Part shown: one piece after another, positions 1-5,709 of the stretch
How positions within the stretch are numbered: the stretch's first letter is position 1
Layout of the letters: each line of letters begins with the position of its first letter
Assembly (NCBI GenBank): GCA_002396645.1
Contig: DGYI01000006.1
Coordinates: 1 to 5,771, forward strand
Reading direction: 5' to 3'
Length of the DNA: 5,771 nucleotides
DNA from: Firmicutes bacterium UBA5010
Lineage (GTDB): Bacteria; Bacillota; Clostridia; Tissierellales; Sedimentibacteraceae
Program-made: the position numbers and the translations under genes
The notes under the pieces: model-generated
The model's database searches: none
Seen by the model: the letters and a program-made list of their open reading frames with translations, nothing else
What the model was told of the DNA's origin: nothing

Positions 1-154
1 CTATTGACAATTCTTTTATTTCTTCTACAAGGATGCCAAAAGAGGTTGAGTTTATTTCCTCAAACCTCTCTTCTGTTATTTCTATTATCTGCTCAGGTCT
101 AAGAACACTTTTAGTAATCCTATCCTTGAATGTTTTTATTACTTTAACCTTCAT
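1..154 (-). CDS. Small conserved phage protein downstream of the capsid gene (partial, C-terminus outside window)
   Basis: An ATG at 154 opens a frame that runs without a stop to the window edge, giving 51 codons that begin MKVKVIKTFKDR and contain EITEERFEEIN and FGILVEEIKEL. It lies 14 bases after the capsid stop. An AAGGGG ribosome binding site sits at 162-167, seven bases before the ATG. Short proteins with a KVKVIKxFKD start, an 'EERFEEIN' middle and a 'LVEEI' element are, from memory, common right after the capsid gene in Firmicutes HK97-like phages, and I think they fall in a DUF family. No function is established for them. A role in head assembly or the head-tail junction is inferred from position only. 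The segment is rich in charged residues and has no membrane segment or signal peptide. It is the next gene of the same late operon. Confidence 0.75.
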   Translation of the reverse strand, partial: MKVKVIKTFKDRITKSVLRPEQIIEITEERFEEINSTSFGILVEEIKELSI

Positions 155-161
155 GATTTAA

Positions 162-167
162 CCCCTT
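162..167 (-). promoter_or_regulatory. Ribosome binding site of the small protein downstream of the capsid gene
   Basis: On the minus strand AAGGGG is followed by seven bases (TTAAATC) and the ATG at 154. It matches AAGGAG with one mismatch and lies just before the end of the capsid reading frame's intergenic gap, supporting the start chosen for the partial gene. Confidence 0.55.
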
Positions 168-168
168 C

Positions 169-1377
169 CTATACAACCGGAAAGTCATCAATATTCGTAA
201 CTTTAACGTCTATTCCTTCAGGAGCTTTTAAATTAGTAATATCGAATACCAAAAATGAATCATTATCGATTGGTTTGCCATTAGCATATTGTTTAGCAAT
301 GTAAGTTCTTTCATCATCTAAAAATCTATAGTGGTCTGAATGTTCGATTTTTTGAATAGAACCTACACCCATAAAATAATCTTTCGCCATTCCCGCAATC
401 AATTTATTTTGTGGTACTGCTACTGATTGTATTATTTTAGCTGGAATAGGTAATACCCCATAAACATAAGTGCCTGCTGCACTTAACATAGTAGTGTTAG
501 GAAATATCTTTGCCCAATAGTCTAATGGGTTTACCATAATTAATACGCTTGGCACTGCTCTTTTGCCACCTTTGGTTAATGGCGCCATAACGCTTGTACC
601 TAAAGATACAGGTTTTAAGTCATTTAATGCAGTTGCATTTTTATCAGGATATACACCGTCAACAACTGCGCCTAATAGGTTTTTTAACATACCTATAGGT
701 TGTTCCTTTCCCGTACCCGCTACTATCGCAAGTTCTAATGCTATTGCAAGAGATTCTAACAATATCTCTCTTACAAACTTATCTAACCAAGTAGGACCTA
801 AATCAAGCATAGCTTTTGCTACAGGAACATAAGCACTCAATTTGAATAACTCTGTTTTTTCCTTCTTAAATGATGCTTCTAACTTTTTAACAATTGCTAC
901 TGTTAAAGCTCCCCACCATGCTGCTTCACATTCACTATTTCTTGTAATCCATTCAGTTACGCCGGTAGTATTTACAAAATCAATCTCACTTAATAGCGGA
1001 TGATTCTGTCTTAGATCCTCAAATACTCTATCGAATACTGTTGCAGGTACTAATTGTTCTACTCCTGCAAATCCTCCGGCTCCTATAACCTCATTGTAAT
1101 ATTTCTTTTCTTCAGAGGTTAATGGATTTAAGCCTCTTTTGGCCATTACTGATTCATCATTAACATCTTCGTTTATGGCTGCCTTTGCTTCTCTTAAAAT
1201 CCTGTCTTGGATTCCCTGCGCCATTTTAACCTGCGCTTGTACAAATGCTTCACTGTCTCCATTTTCAATAGCTGTTTTCATCTCATTTTGTATTGCTATA
1301 TCTGTTTGTGCTTCTATATCCGGATTAACCATTCCTCCGAATAATTGTAAATTAAGGTTTGCTATTTTTTTACTCAT
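169..1377 (-). CDS. HK97-family phage major capsid protein (402 aa, with N-terminal scaffold-like segment)
   Basis: This gene encodes the main shell protein, expected to assemble into hexamers and pentamers of an icosahedral procapsid. The 402-residue product starts MSKKIANLNLQLFGG. Residues about 20-80 are charged and helix-prone, like the delta (scaffold) domain of HK97 capsid proteins. The shell domain follows from about 85-110, with HPLLSEIDFVNTTG (126-139) and EWITRNSECEAAWW (142-155). A lysine-rich segment at about 163-180 resembles the E-loop region, and GTGKEQPIGML (221-231) is a hallmark of the Phage_capsid family. The start at 1377 is chosen because GGAGG sits five bases upstream (1383-1387). 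The frame stays open to an ATG at 1458, but that would overlap the protease by 89 bases and place the Shine-Dalgarno site inside the gene. With the chosen start the overlap with the protease stop is 8 bases (ATGAGTAA), which suggests coupled translation. The family call is firm; the exact maturation cleavage site is unknown. Confidence 0.95.
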   Translation of the reverse strand: MSKKIANLNLQLFGGMVNPDIEAQTDIAIQNEMKTAIENGDSEAFVQAQVKMAQGIQDRILREAKAAINEDVNDESVMAKRGLNPLTSEEKKYYNEVIGAGGFAGVEQLVPATVFDRVFEDLRQNHPLLSEIDFVNTTGVTEWITRNSECEAAWWGALTVAIVKKLEASFKKEKTELFKLSAYVPVAKAMLDLGPTWLDKFVREILLESLAIALELAIVAGTGKEQPIGMLKNLLGAVVDGVYPDKNATALNDLKPVSLGTSVMAPLTKGGKRAVPSVLIMVNPLDYWAKIFPNTTMLSAAGTYVYGVLPIPAKIIQSVAVPQNKLIAGMAKDYFMGVGSIQKIEHSDHYRFLDDERTYIAKQYANGKPIDNDSFLVFDITNLKAPEGIDVKVTNIDDFPVV

Positions 1378-2101
1378 TATTTCCTCCATTTTTATTGAAT
1401 TTTTTGAATAATGTCTCTTTTGTATTTCTTTCTTCAGCCGATATCTTGTATTTTTCAAATAAAGATACTTTTATATCTGCATTATTTTCTGCTTCTAACT
1501 TTTCTTCTATTTCTTCAAGAATGTTATCACATAAGCCAAATACTTTACATTCTTCTGCTGTTAAATAAGTCTCCTCTTTTATTAGATTTTTCAATTCCTC
1601 AATCGTTCCGACAAATCTACTTTTATAACTATTAAGGACAGTTTCATCGAATTTATCTAATGTGTGTGCTGCTTTTCTAAAATCTTCTGCATTTCCATAA
1701 ATACCTGTTGCTGCTCTATGTATCATCATGGTTGTGTTAGATGGCATGTTAATTTCATCACCTGCCATAGCTATTATTGAAGCTCCGCTTGCAGCTATTC
1801 CATCAATATAAACATTGATTCTATTTTTACATTGCTTTAAAAAGTTGTTAATAGCTATTGATGCATAAATACTGCCGCCGGTTGAATTGATATGTAGATT
1901 TATTTCTCTGTCTCCGGCTTCTTTTACTAAATTTCTAACATCTTCATGATATATAAAATCTCCCGGGACCGGTTCACCTGTCCACCAATCAATTGGTTGT
2001 TGATCTACTATTCTGCCATACATATAAATATCCACTGATTTTTCGGTTTCATTTGCTAGTTCACATCTAACATCTAAAATTTGTTTTATTTCAGGTTTCA
2101 A
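1370..2101 (-). CDS. ClpP-like prohead (capsid maturation) serine protease
   Basis: This is a head-maturation protease of the ClpP/S14 family, used by HK97-like phages in place of the U35 protease to trim the capsid N-terminus. With a TTG start at 2101 the product is 243 residues. INSTGGSIYAS (71-81) matches the ClpP 'INSPGG' strand-turn. GIAASGAS (101-108) carries the likely nucleophile Ser105, and MMIHRA (125-130) carries the likely His128. EETYLTAEECKVFGLCDNI (176-194) matches the end of the ClpP fold, where the third catalytic acid is expected. The tail after about 200 is charged and may mediate procapsid targeting. The TTG is preceded by AGGAGGTGA, a nine-base match to the 16S tail. An in-frame GTG at 2134 just after the portal stop, with AAGGAGA upstream, would add 11 residues and is the alternative. 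The gene ends inside the capsid start, and the pair is co-translated. Confidence 0.92.
   Translation of the reverse strand: MKPEIKQILDVRCELANETEKSVDIYMYGRIVDQQPIDWWTGEPVPGDFIYHEDVRNLVKEAGDREINLHINSTGGSIYASIAINNFLKQCKNRINVYIDGIAASGASIIAMAGDEINMPSNTTMMIHRAATGIYGNAEDFRKAAHTLDKFDETVLNSYKSRFVGTIEELKNLIKEETYLTAEECKVFGLCDNILEEIEEKLEAENNADIKVSLFEKYKISAEERNTKETLFKKFNKNGGNNE
1383..1387 (-). promoter_or_regulatory. Ribosome binding site that sets the capsid start
   Basis: GGAGG on the minus strand lies five bases (AAATA) before the ATG at 1377. It favours that ATG over the in-frame ATG at 1389, which begins one base upstream of the GGAGG itself, and over the far ATG at 1458. The site is inside the last codons of the protease gene. 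Confidence 0.8.
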
Positions 2102-2105
2102 TCTT

Positions 2106-2114
2106 TCACCTCCT
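2106..2114 (-). promoter_or_regulatory. Strong ribosome binding site for the protease TTG start
   Basis: AGGAGGTGA on the minus strand is a perfect nine-base complement to the 3' end of 16S rRNA. The TTG at 2101 lies seven bases after its GGAGG core. It is the strongest Shine-Dalgarno match in the window and explains how a weak TTG start could still give good expression. It falls within the first codons of the alternative GTG-started frame. Confidence 0.75.
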
Positions 2115-2135
2115 CTAAGTTTTTTGCTTTTCACG

Positions 2136-3287
2136 TTATCCCTCTCCTTTCGCCATTTTTTCTATTGGACTATAATTTTTAGTCATCCATCTTGCTTTAC
2201 TCCATTCTGTATTAAGCGGCTCCATGCCTAGTGCCCTTAAACTGTCATCTACACTGTAAGCACCTATCCTTGTTAATATATCAAGAGCATTTGCTATGTC
2301 TTTTAATTCAACAACTTTAACTCTTGTTGTGTCTAATTTGCAGTATGTTCTTTCAAGATATAGTTTTCTGCCATACAGCTTTCTATTGATTTCATCATTT
2401 AAAACCTTAGCTAAGGGATTAATGCAAAATGTTAAAAGGTCATTTACTGCCTTTCCTGTATCTGCTACATTGCCTTTTAATAATGCCGGTGAAATTTGAA
2501 ATCCTATAGCTGTAAAGTCAAATATATCATCAATAAATGCCCTAATATGTCTACCCTCTATAGAGCTGCTTTGTACTTTGTTTTCGCCTATCTCATCATA
2601 AGTTAAGCCATTTGTCAGAGGTATCAAAGCATCTCCCTCAGCTTCAAAGAACTTTTTAAATCTTTCATTTAATAGTTTCTCTAAATCTTCTTGTGCCTGT
2701 TTTGTTTGCGGATAATTTGCAGGAACTCCTAACTTTCCTTTTTTACTTTTCCCTCTTATATAACCGGTACTGCTTACTTTTATTAGTTTTGAATATGAAT
2801 CATAAAGTCCGTCTATAACTGTTTTTATTTTATCGTTATATAATTCAAAATGAAAAACTTGCGATTCTGTATAAACATTTTTCAAATTATAGTTTTCAAC
2901 TATAATGTTTTTATAGATGTTTTCTTTAAATGCAAATTTAAATACATCAAAGCTTTCTGCTACATAAAACATATTATTTTGCTGTATTACAAGGCATTCA
3001 TTATCATACATCAATTTACGAATAACATCTCTCCAAAACTTACTTGAAGATTTATTTTGATTCGGTTCAATGTTTAAAATGTAATAATTGTCATTTTTAA
3101 CTTCTTTGCCTTTTTCATATGTTAGAAATTCGCACCTTGATATTGTGTTTGCTATTAGATTTAAACAAGATTGAATTGCTAACTCTTTATAGAATACTTC
3201 TCCTGTCACTGTGCCAACATACGCATCAAGAGGTAATGTTCCATCATGTAGATTAAACAATCCTCTAAACCAATCTATAATGTACAT
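2136..3287 (-). CDS. Phage portal protein (HK97-type, Phage_portal family)
   Basis: The portal is a ring-forming protein at one capsid vertex through which DNA enters and leaves; it docks the terminase and later the head-tail connectors. The 383-residue product is close to the usual size for this family. Visible features are an N-terminal helix with ELAIQSCLNLIANTIS (35-50), the PNQNKSSSKFWRDVI stretch (75-89) before a 'YDNECLVI' strand, and FTAIGFQISPALLKG (258-272), equivalent to the family's 'GIPPxLLG' region. A long stem-like helix follows (about 280-305). The C-terminal IGAYSVDDSLRALGMEPL (341-358) matches the family's 'G.ys.NE.R..LG..P' end. The ATG at 3287 was chosen because GGAGG lies six bases upstream; an in-frame TTG at 3293 abuts the Shine-Dalgarno site and is too close. 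It lies 14 bases after the terminase stop, and the protease gene follows directly. Confidence 0.93.
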   Translation of the reverse strand: MYIIDWFRGLFNLHDGTLPLDAYVGTVTGEVFYKELAIQSCLNLIANTISRCEFLTYEKGKEVKNDNYYILNIEPNQNKSSSKFWRDVIRKLMYDNECLVIQQNNMFYVAESFDVFKFAFKENIYKNIIVENYNLKNVYTESQVFHFELYNDKIKTVIDGLYDSYSKLIKVSSTGYIRGKSKKGKLGVPANYPQTKQAQEDLEKLLNERFKKFFEAEGDALIPLTNGLTYDEIGENKVQSSSIEGRHIRAFIDDIFDFTAIGFQISPALLKGNVADTGKAVNDLLTFCINPLAKVLNDEINRKLYGRKLYLERTYCKLDTTRVKVVELKDIANALDILTRIGAYSVDDSLRALGMEPLNTEWSKARWMTKNYSPIEKMAKGEG

Positions 3288-3291
3288 TCTC

Positions 3292-3301
3292 AACCTCCTT
3301 T
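3292..3301 (-). promoter_or_regulatory. Ribosome binding site that sets the portal start
   Basis: AAAGGAGGTT on the minus strand, with its GGAGG core at 3294-3298, lies six bases before the ATG at 3287. It directly follows the terminase stop. The TTG at 3293 overlaps this element and cannot use it. Confidence 0.8.
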
Positions 3302-4936
3302 CTAATAAGTGTAGATATCTAGAAATAGACCCTCTCCTGACTCTATTAATTCGTCATCTGCACTCATACAGTGCAAAAAACAGAAAAAGCCATCAGTCTT
3401 ACGCTTGATTGGCTCTATTTTTAAGTAGCTCTTATTTCCTTTTTTATCTGTATCAACATATACGTTGTTACAAAACCATCTCATTAATTTGTCATTACCG
3501 AATATTAAGTCGTTATTAGCGAACAATTGCGTTATCAACGGATGTAATTTTGTGTGAGTAATATATCCATTCGGTATTCCCTGTAACTCTAAGCCTTTAG
3601 CATCAAAAACTTCTTTTAATGCAGAATATCTATGTCTATCTGCCACTACTTTTTTAATAACATACCATTCGGCTTGTTCTTCAAACCAATTATATACAAT
3701 GTCAGCAGAAATAATGGGAATTCCTTTAACTATAGTAGCAAGTCCTAAGTTAACTGCCTCATGAATATCTATGTTAAACTTTGTGAATTGTAAGCTCTTT
3801 TCATGTATAAACGTGTGCTGTTTAAATATTCTCTTACCATTCTTTTTAAATAACAATCCTACAGAGCACCAGTCTTTTAAATCAGCAAAATCTACTCCGC
3901 CTATACACTCCAACCCTATTAAATCCGGCACAGGTTGATTAGTCGCTTTTATCTCTTGCCACTCTGCAACTGCTTTCGCTTCATCCTGTGTAGGTAAATT
4001 CATCCTTTTTGTTAAGAATGCTACCTTCAATTCTGAATTGCTTTGCATTGCAATATATTGTTTCATGACAGTTCTTTTTAAAGTTCTATCATGATTGATA
4101 CGCGGATTCGCCTTTTCCCATAAATCCAGATTATCAACTTCTTCTAAGCTATCCATTTTGAATATGAAAGGAAAAAATCCATTGTGAGGATCTTCTCCTA
4201 ACAGTATTCTTTTGGAACGTTCTTTTAAATCATCCAGGACAGATTCTCTTACCTCTCCATCTGTTGTAAGATAAAATATTCTCGGTTTATCTACTTTACC
4301 TAATCCACCAATAAAAACATTTATGTTATCGTAATTCTCGTATTGATGTACCTCATCAAATATTATTGCCCCTGGACGTCCTCCATCCTTTGTCTTTGCA
4401 TTAGATGTCCTATATCGTAAAGTTGAATTTGTTTTCTTATAGGTAATTTCCTCTTTTGTCTTATCGAAAAGTCTTTTTAACTTTGAACTGTCATCAATAA
4501 CCTGATCTACTTCCTCAAAAGAGGTTTTAGCTTGATCTTCTGATGTAGCTACAATATCAATATCATAATTTTTGATACCATGCTTATCGCTTTGCAGGTA
4601 AAAACAAATACATGATATTAAGCCATTCTTACCTCCACCTCTACCCATGTAATCAAAATACTCATCAAAGACTAAATCACCGGTATCTTTATAAAAAACA
4701 CCGTCTACAAATGAAAAAAAGAACTTTTGAAAATCTAAGAGCTTAAAAGGAAAATAATCTTCAACTACTCTGACCGATTCATAAATTCTTTCACTATCAA
4801 TATAGATATTGTCATCATCAAGAACTTTTCTAACAAAACTCATTAAAAGTTTTTGTTCCTCACACGAGTGCACTTTACCACTTTCAACTAAATTCATCCA
4901 TATGTCTATGTACTCATGATATTTATAATTCCTCAT
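3302..4936 (-). CDS. terL: Phage terminase large subunit (Terminase_1 type; ATPase motor plus nuclease)
   Basis: This is the packaging motor: an ATPase that translocates DNA through the portal and a nuclease that cuts the concatemer. The product has 544 residues. The N-terminal ATPase domain has a Walker A-like GRGGGKNG (98-105), Walker B AIIFDEVH (190-197, acids D194 and E195) and a coupling-type LTTDG (223-227). The C-terminal RNase H-like nuclease domain has GGVDFADLKDWCSVG (346-360, D349), a central VADRHRYSALKEV (431-443, D433) and a final KTDGFFCFLHCMSADDE (513-529, D515). These three acids fit the metal-binding triad of large terminases. The ATG at 4936 is the only start upstream of the ATPase domain, since a stop sits three codons before it. 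The gene overlaps the small subunit by 14 bases, with GAGG and GGTGG elements just upstream, so coupled re-initiation is likely. The Walker A threonine or serine is replaced by N104. Confidence 0.96.
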   Translation of the reverse strand: MRNYKYHEYIDIWMNLVESGKVHSCEEQKLLMSFVRKVLDDDNIYIDSERIYESVRVVEDYFPFKLLDFQKFFFSFVDGVFYKDTGDLVFDEYFDYMGRGGGKNGLISCICFYLQSDKHGIKNYDIDIVATSEDQAKTSFEEVDQVIDDSSKLKRLFDKTKEEITYKKTNSTLRYRTSNAKTKDGGRPGAIIFDEVHQYENYDNINVFIGGLGKVDKPRIFYLTTDGEVRESVLDDLKERSKRILLGEDPHNGFFPFIFKMDSLEEVDNLDLWEKANPRINHDRTLKRTVMKQYIAMQSNSELKVAFLTKRMNLPTQDEAKAVAEWQEIKATNQPVPDLIGLECIGGVDFADLKDWCSVGLLFKKNGKRIFKQHTFIHEKSLQFTKFNIDIHEAVNLGLATIVKGIPIISADIVYNWFEEQAEWYVIKKVVADRHRYSALKEVFDAKGLELQGIPNGYITHTKLHPLITQLFANNDLIFGNDKLMRWFCNNVYVDTDKKGNKSYLKIEPIKRKTDGFFCFLHCMSADDELIESGEGLFLDIYTY

Positions 4937-5240
4937 CCTCCTCTACCACCTTTAAGTCGGATGCTCTTATACCTAAATCATAAAGTATACTTAGCATTTG
5001 CTTATTAACTTTTAATAGCTCCGATATACTTTCGTTTTTTTTATATCCAAATTGCGATTCCCCATTTTGCCAATATAAAGACACTCCTCTTTCGTCTATA
5101 TCTTTTTGCAACATATTTTTAATGTCCCATAGTTTCATATAATCATTAACTAAGTCTTGATAGTGAGCATACTTATAAACTTGCTTTCCCTTTAACTGAT
5201 TAATGATTGCTAGTTTTATTTTTCTTCTTAATTTATCCAT
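4923..5240 (-). CDS. terS: Phage terminase small subunit (P27 family)
   Basis: This subunit recognises phage DNA at the packaging site and hands it to the large subunit. The 105-residue product has a basic N-terminus (MDKLRRKIK). A helical central part follows, with DLVNDYMKLWDIKNML (29-44). The C-terminal SISELLKVNKQMLSILYDLG (71-90) plus IRASDLK is the usual end of P27-type small terminases ('LLK.n..ml..l..LGl..sdl'), followed by an acidic VVEEDEEL tail. It is at the short end for the family. Position also supports the call: it sits immediately before the large subunit and after an HNH gene. The ATG at 5240 follows TAAGGGGGTG, a one-mismatch Shine-Dalgarno site seven bases upstream, and lies at the edge of the putative cos region. 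The gene ends 14 bases inside the large-subunit gene. Confidence 0.88.
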   Translation of the reverse strand: MDKLRRKIKLAIINQLKGKQVYKYAHYQDLVNDYMKLWDIKNMLQKDIDERGVSLYWQNGESQFGYKKNESISELLKVNKQMLSILYDLGIRASDLKVVEEDEEL

Positions 5241-5344
5241 ACACCCACCCCCTTATATGTGGAATTTTTGAAAAATCTCCGAAAACGACACCCACGCCGC
5301 TGTACAGGATTTAAAAATAAAGTCAATTTTCTGACCCGGGGGTA
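5241..5344. other. Putative cos (packaging initiation) region between HNH and terminase genes
   Basis: This 104-base gap has no reading frame and is the only sizeable space between genes 5656 and 1. It contains compact GC-rich patches unlike the rest of the window: CACCCACGCCGC at 5289-5300, CCCGGGGG at 5335-5342 and CACCCACCCCC at 5242-5252. It also has the palindrome TGTACA (5301-5306), an 8-base direct repeat ACACCCAC (5241-5248 and 5288-5295) and a dyad GTCA/TGAC (within about 5321-5338). In phages that carry an HNH gene next to the terminase, such as HK97, the HNH protein is needed for cos cleavage, and cos commonly lies next to terS. A GC-rich 9-10 base cohesive end in low-GC Firmicutes phages is common. 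The nick positions cannot be read from the sequence; the assignment rests on location and composition. Confidence 0.5.
5248..5254 (-). promoter_or_regulatory. Ribosome binding site of the terminase small subunit
   Basis: AAGGGGG on the minus strand, followed by TG, differs from AAGGAGG by one base. Seven bases separate it from the ATG at 5240. It overlaps the left end of the GC-rich intergenic segment, so it may share sequence with packaging signals. Confidence 0.6.
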
Positions 5345-5656
5345 CTATTCCCACCGTTCATCATTAATAAATTTTTCTATTACATTGTTATGTAGCTTCT
5401 CCGGATGCACTTCATTATGACATTTGTTGCATAAAGTTATTAGATTAGAATCTATCAATGCCAGCAAAGGATTGTCCTTAAGATGTACCTCATGATGCAC
5501 TGCTTCACCCTTGCCTACGCTGCCATTTGCTTTACATCTTTGGCATTCATTATTATCTCTTTCTAGTATTTGATTTCTTTTCTTCCTCCATGTTCTACTA
5601 TTATAGAACTTATCTGCTTCTCCTGTTATTATGTAGTTATATAACTTCTTGTTCAA
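5345..5656 (-). CDS. HNH endonuclease of the terminase cassette
   Basis: This is a small metal-dependent HNH nuclease, 103 residues. The N-terminal FYNSRTWRKKRNQILERD (17-34) is typical of phage HNH proteins found beside terminases. Zinc-binding pairs are C38-x2-C41 and C76-x2-C79. The HNH residues appear as VHHEVH (53-58), N71 in DSNLITLC, and H80 or H84 in CHNEVH, so the site looks complete. Work on HK97-like phages shows that such proteins help the terminase cut cos; that role is inferred here from position. The TTG start at 5656 is supported by GAGG seven bases upstream (5664-5667), with no in-frame ATG before the conserved N-terminus except within it. The start overlaps the stop of a 9-codon micro-ORF. 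The alternative, a free-standing homing HNH, is less likely given its placement first in the packaging operon. Confidence 0.93.
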   Translation of the reverse strand: MNKKLYNYIITGEADKFYNSRTWRKKRNQILERDNNECQRCKANGSVGKGEAVHHEVHLKDNPLLALIDSNLITLCNKCHNEVHPEKLHNNVIEKFINDERWE

Positions 5657-5682
5657 TTCTTTTCCTCAATATATTCTTGCAT
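5653..5682 (-). other. Micro-ORF of 9 codons overlapping the HNH start (possible leader peptide)
   Basis: An ATG at 5682 opens the frame MQEYIEEKN and ends at a TGA that overlaps the TTG start of the HNH gene (AATTGAAC). A GGGTG element nine bases upstream of the ATG is a weak ribosome binding site and lies within the 3' arm of the hairpin at 5685-5709. If translated, it could couple ribosomes onto the HNH start. A short chance frame is equally possible, since the region is AT-rich. Confidence 0.2.
5664..5667 (-). promoter_or_regulatory. Ribosome binding site for the HNH TTG start
   Basis: GAGG on the minus strand, followed by seven bases (AAAAGAA), precedes the TTG at 5656. It is modest in strength but correctly spaced, and it lies inside the micro-ORF at 5653-5682. 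Confidence 0.55.
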
Positions 5683-5684
5683 TT

Positions 5685-5709
5685 AAAAAGACACCCTTCT
5701 TGATGTCTT
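5685..5709 (-). terminator. Putative Rho-independent terminator or attenuator upstream of the HNH gene
   Basis: On the minus strand AAGACATC and GGTGTCTT can pair into an 8-base stem, including one G-U pair, around the 6-base loop AAGAAG. The last two stem bases and the three that follow make a run of five T. The stem is only moderately GC-rich, so efficiency is uncertain. It would end transcription of whatever lies to the right of the window, or act as a regulated attenuator in front of the late operon. Only 28 bases remain between it and the HNH start, which is too little for a complete promoter plus ribosome binding site. Confidence 0.5.

Noticed and set aside
1378..1458. Longer capsid frame starting at 1458 (27 extra residues, lysine-rich)
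   Set aside because: It would overlap the protease gene by 89 bases, and the GGAGG at 1383-1387 with five-base spacing clearly marks the ATG at 1377. The extra residues are just the protease 3' end read in another frame.
563..1635. Plus-strand open frames at 563-832, 1139-1411, 1359-1568 and 1411-1635
   Set aside because: They lie opposite the capsid and protease genes, have low-complexity hydrophobic or serine-rich translations, and lack ribosome binding sites and recognisable domains.
3291..3293. TTG at 3293 as portal start
   Set aside because: It directly abuts the GGAGG core, leaving no spacing; the ATG at 3287 is six bases away and fits.
2296..3408. Plus-strand open frames at 2296-2499, 2850-3047 and 3211-3408
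   Set aside because: They are antisense to the portal and terminase genes, with translations typical of AT-rich shadow frames.
5264..5276. Palindrome ATTTTTGAAAAAT as a terminator
   Set aside because: Its one-base centre cannot form an RNA hairpin loop, it has no GC stem, and it sits between co-transcribed genes. It may be part of the packaging site at most.
5305..5330. TTGACT on the minus strand in the HNH-terS gap as a -35 box
   Set aside because: The bases 17 downstream are ACAGCG, so no -10 element follows at a workable distance.
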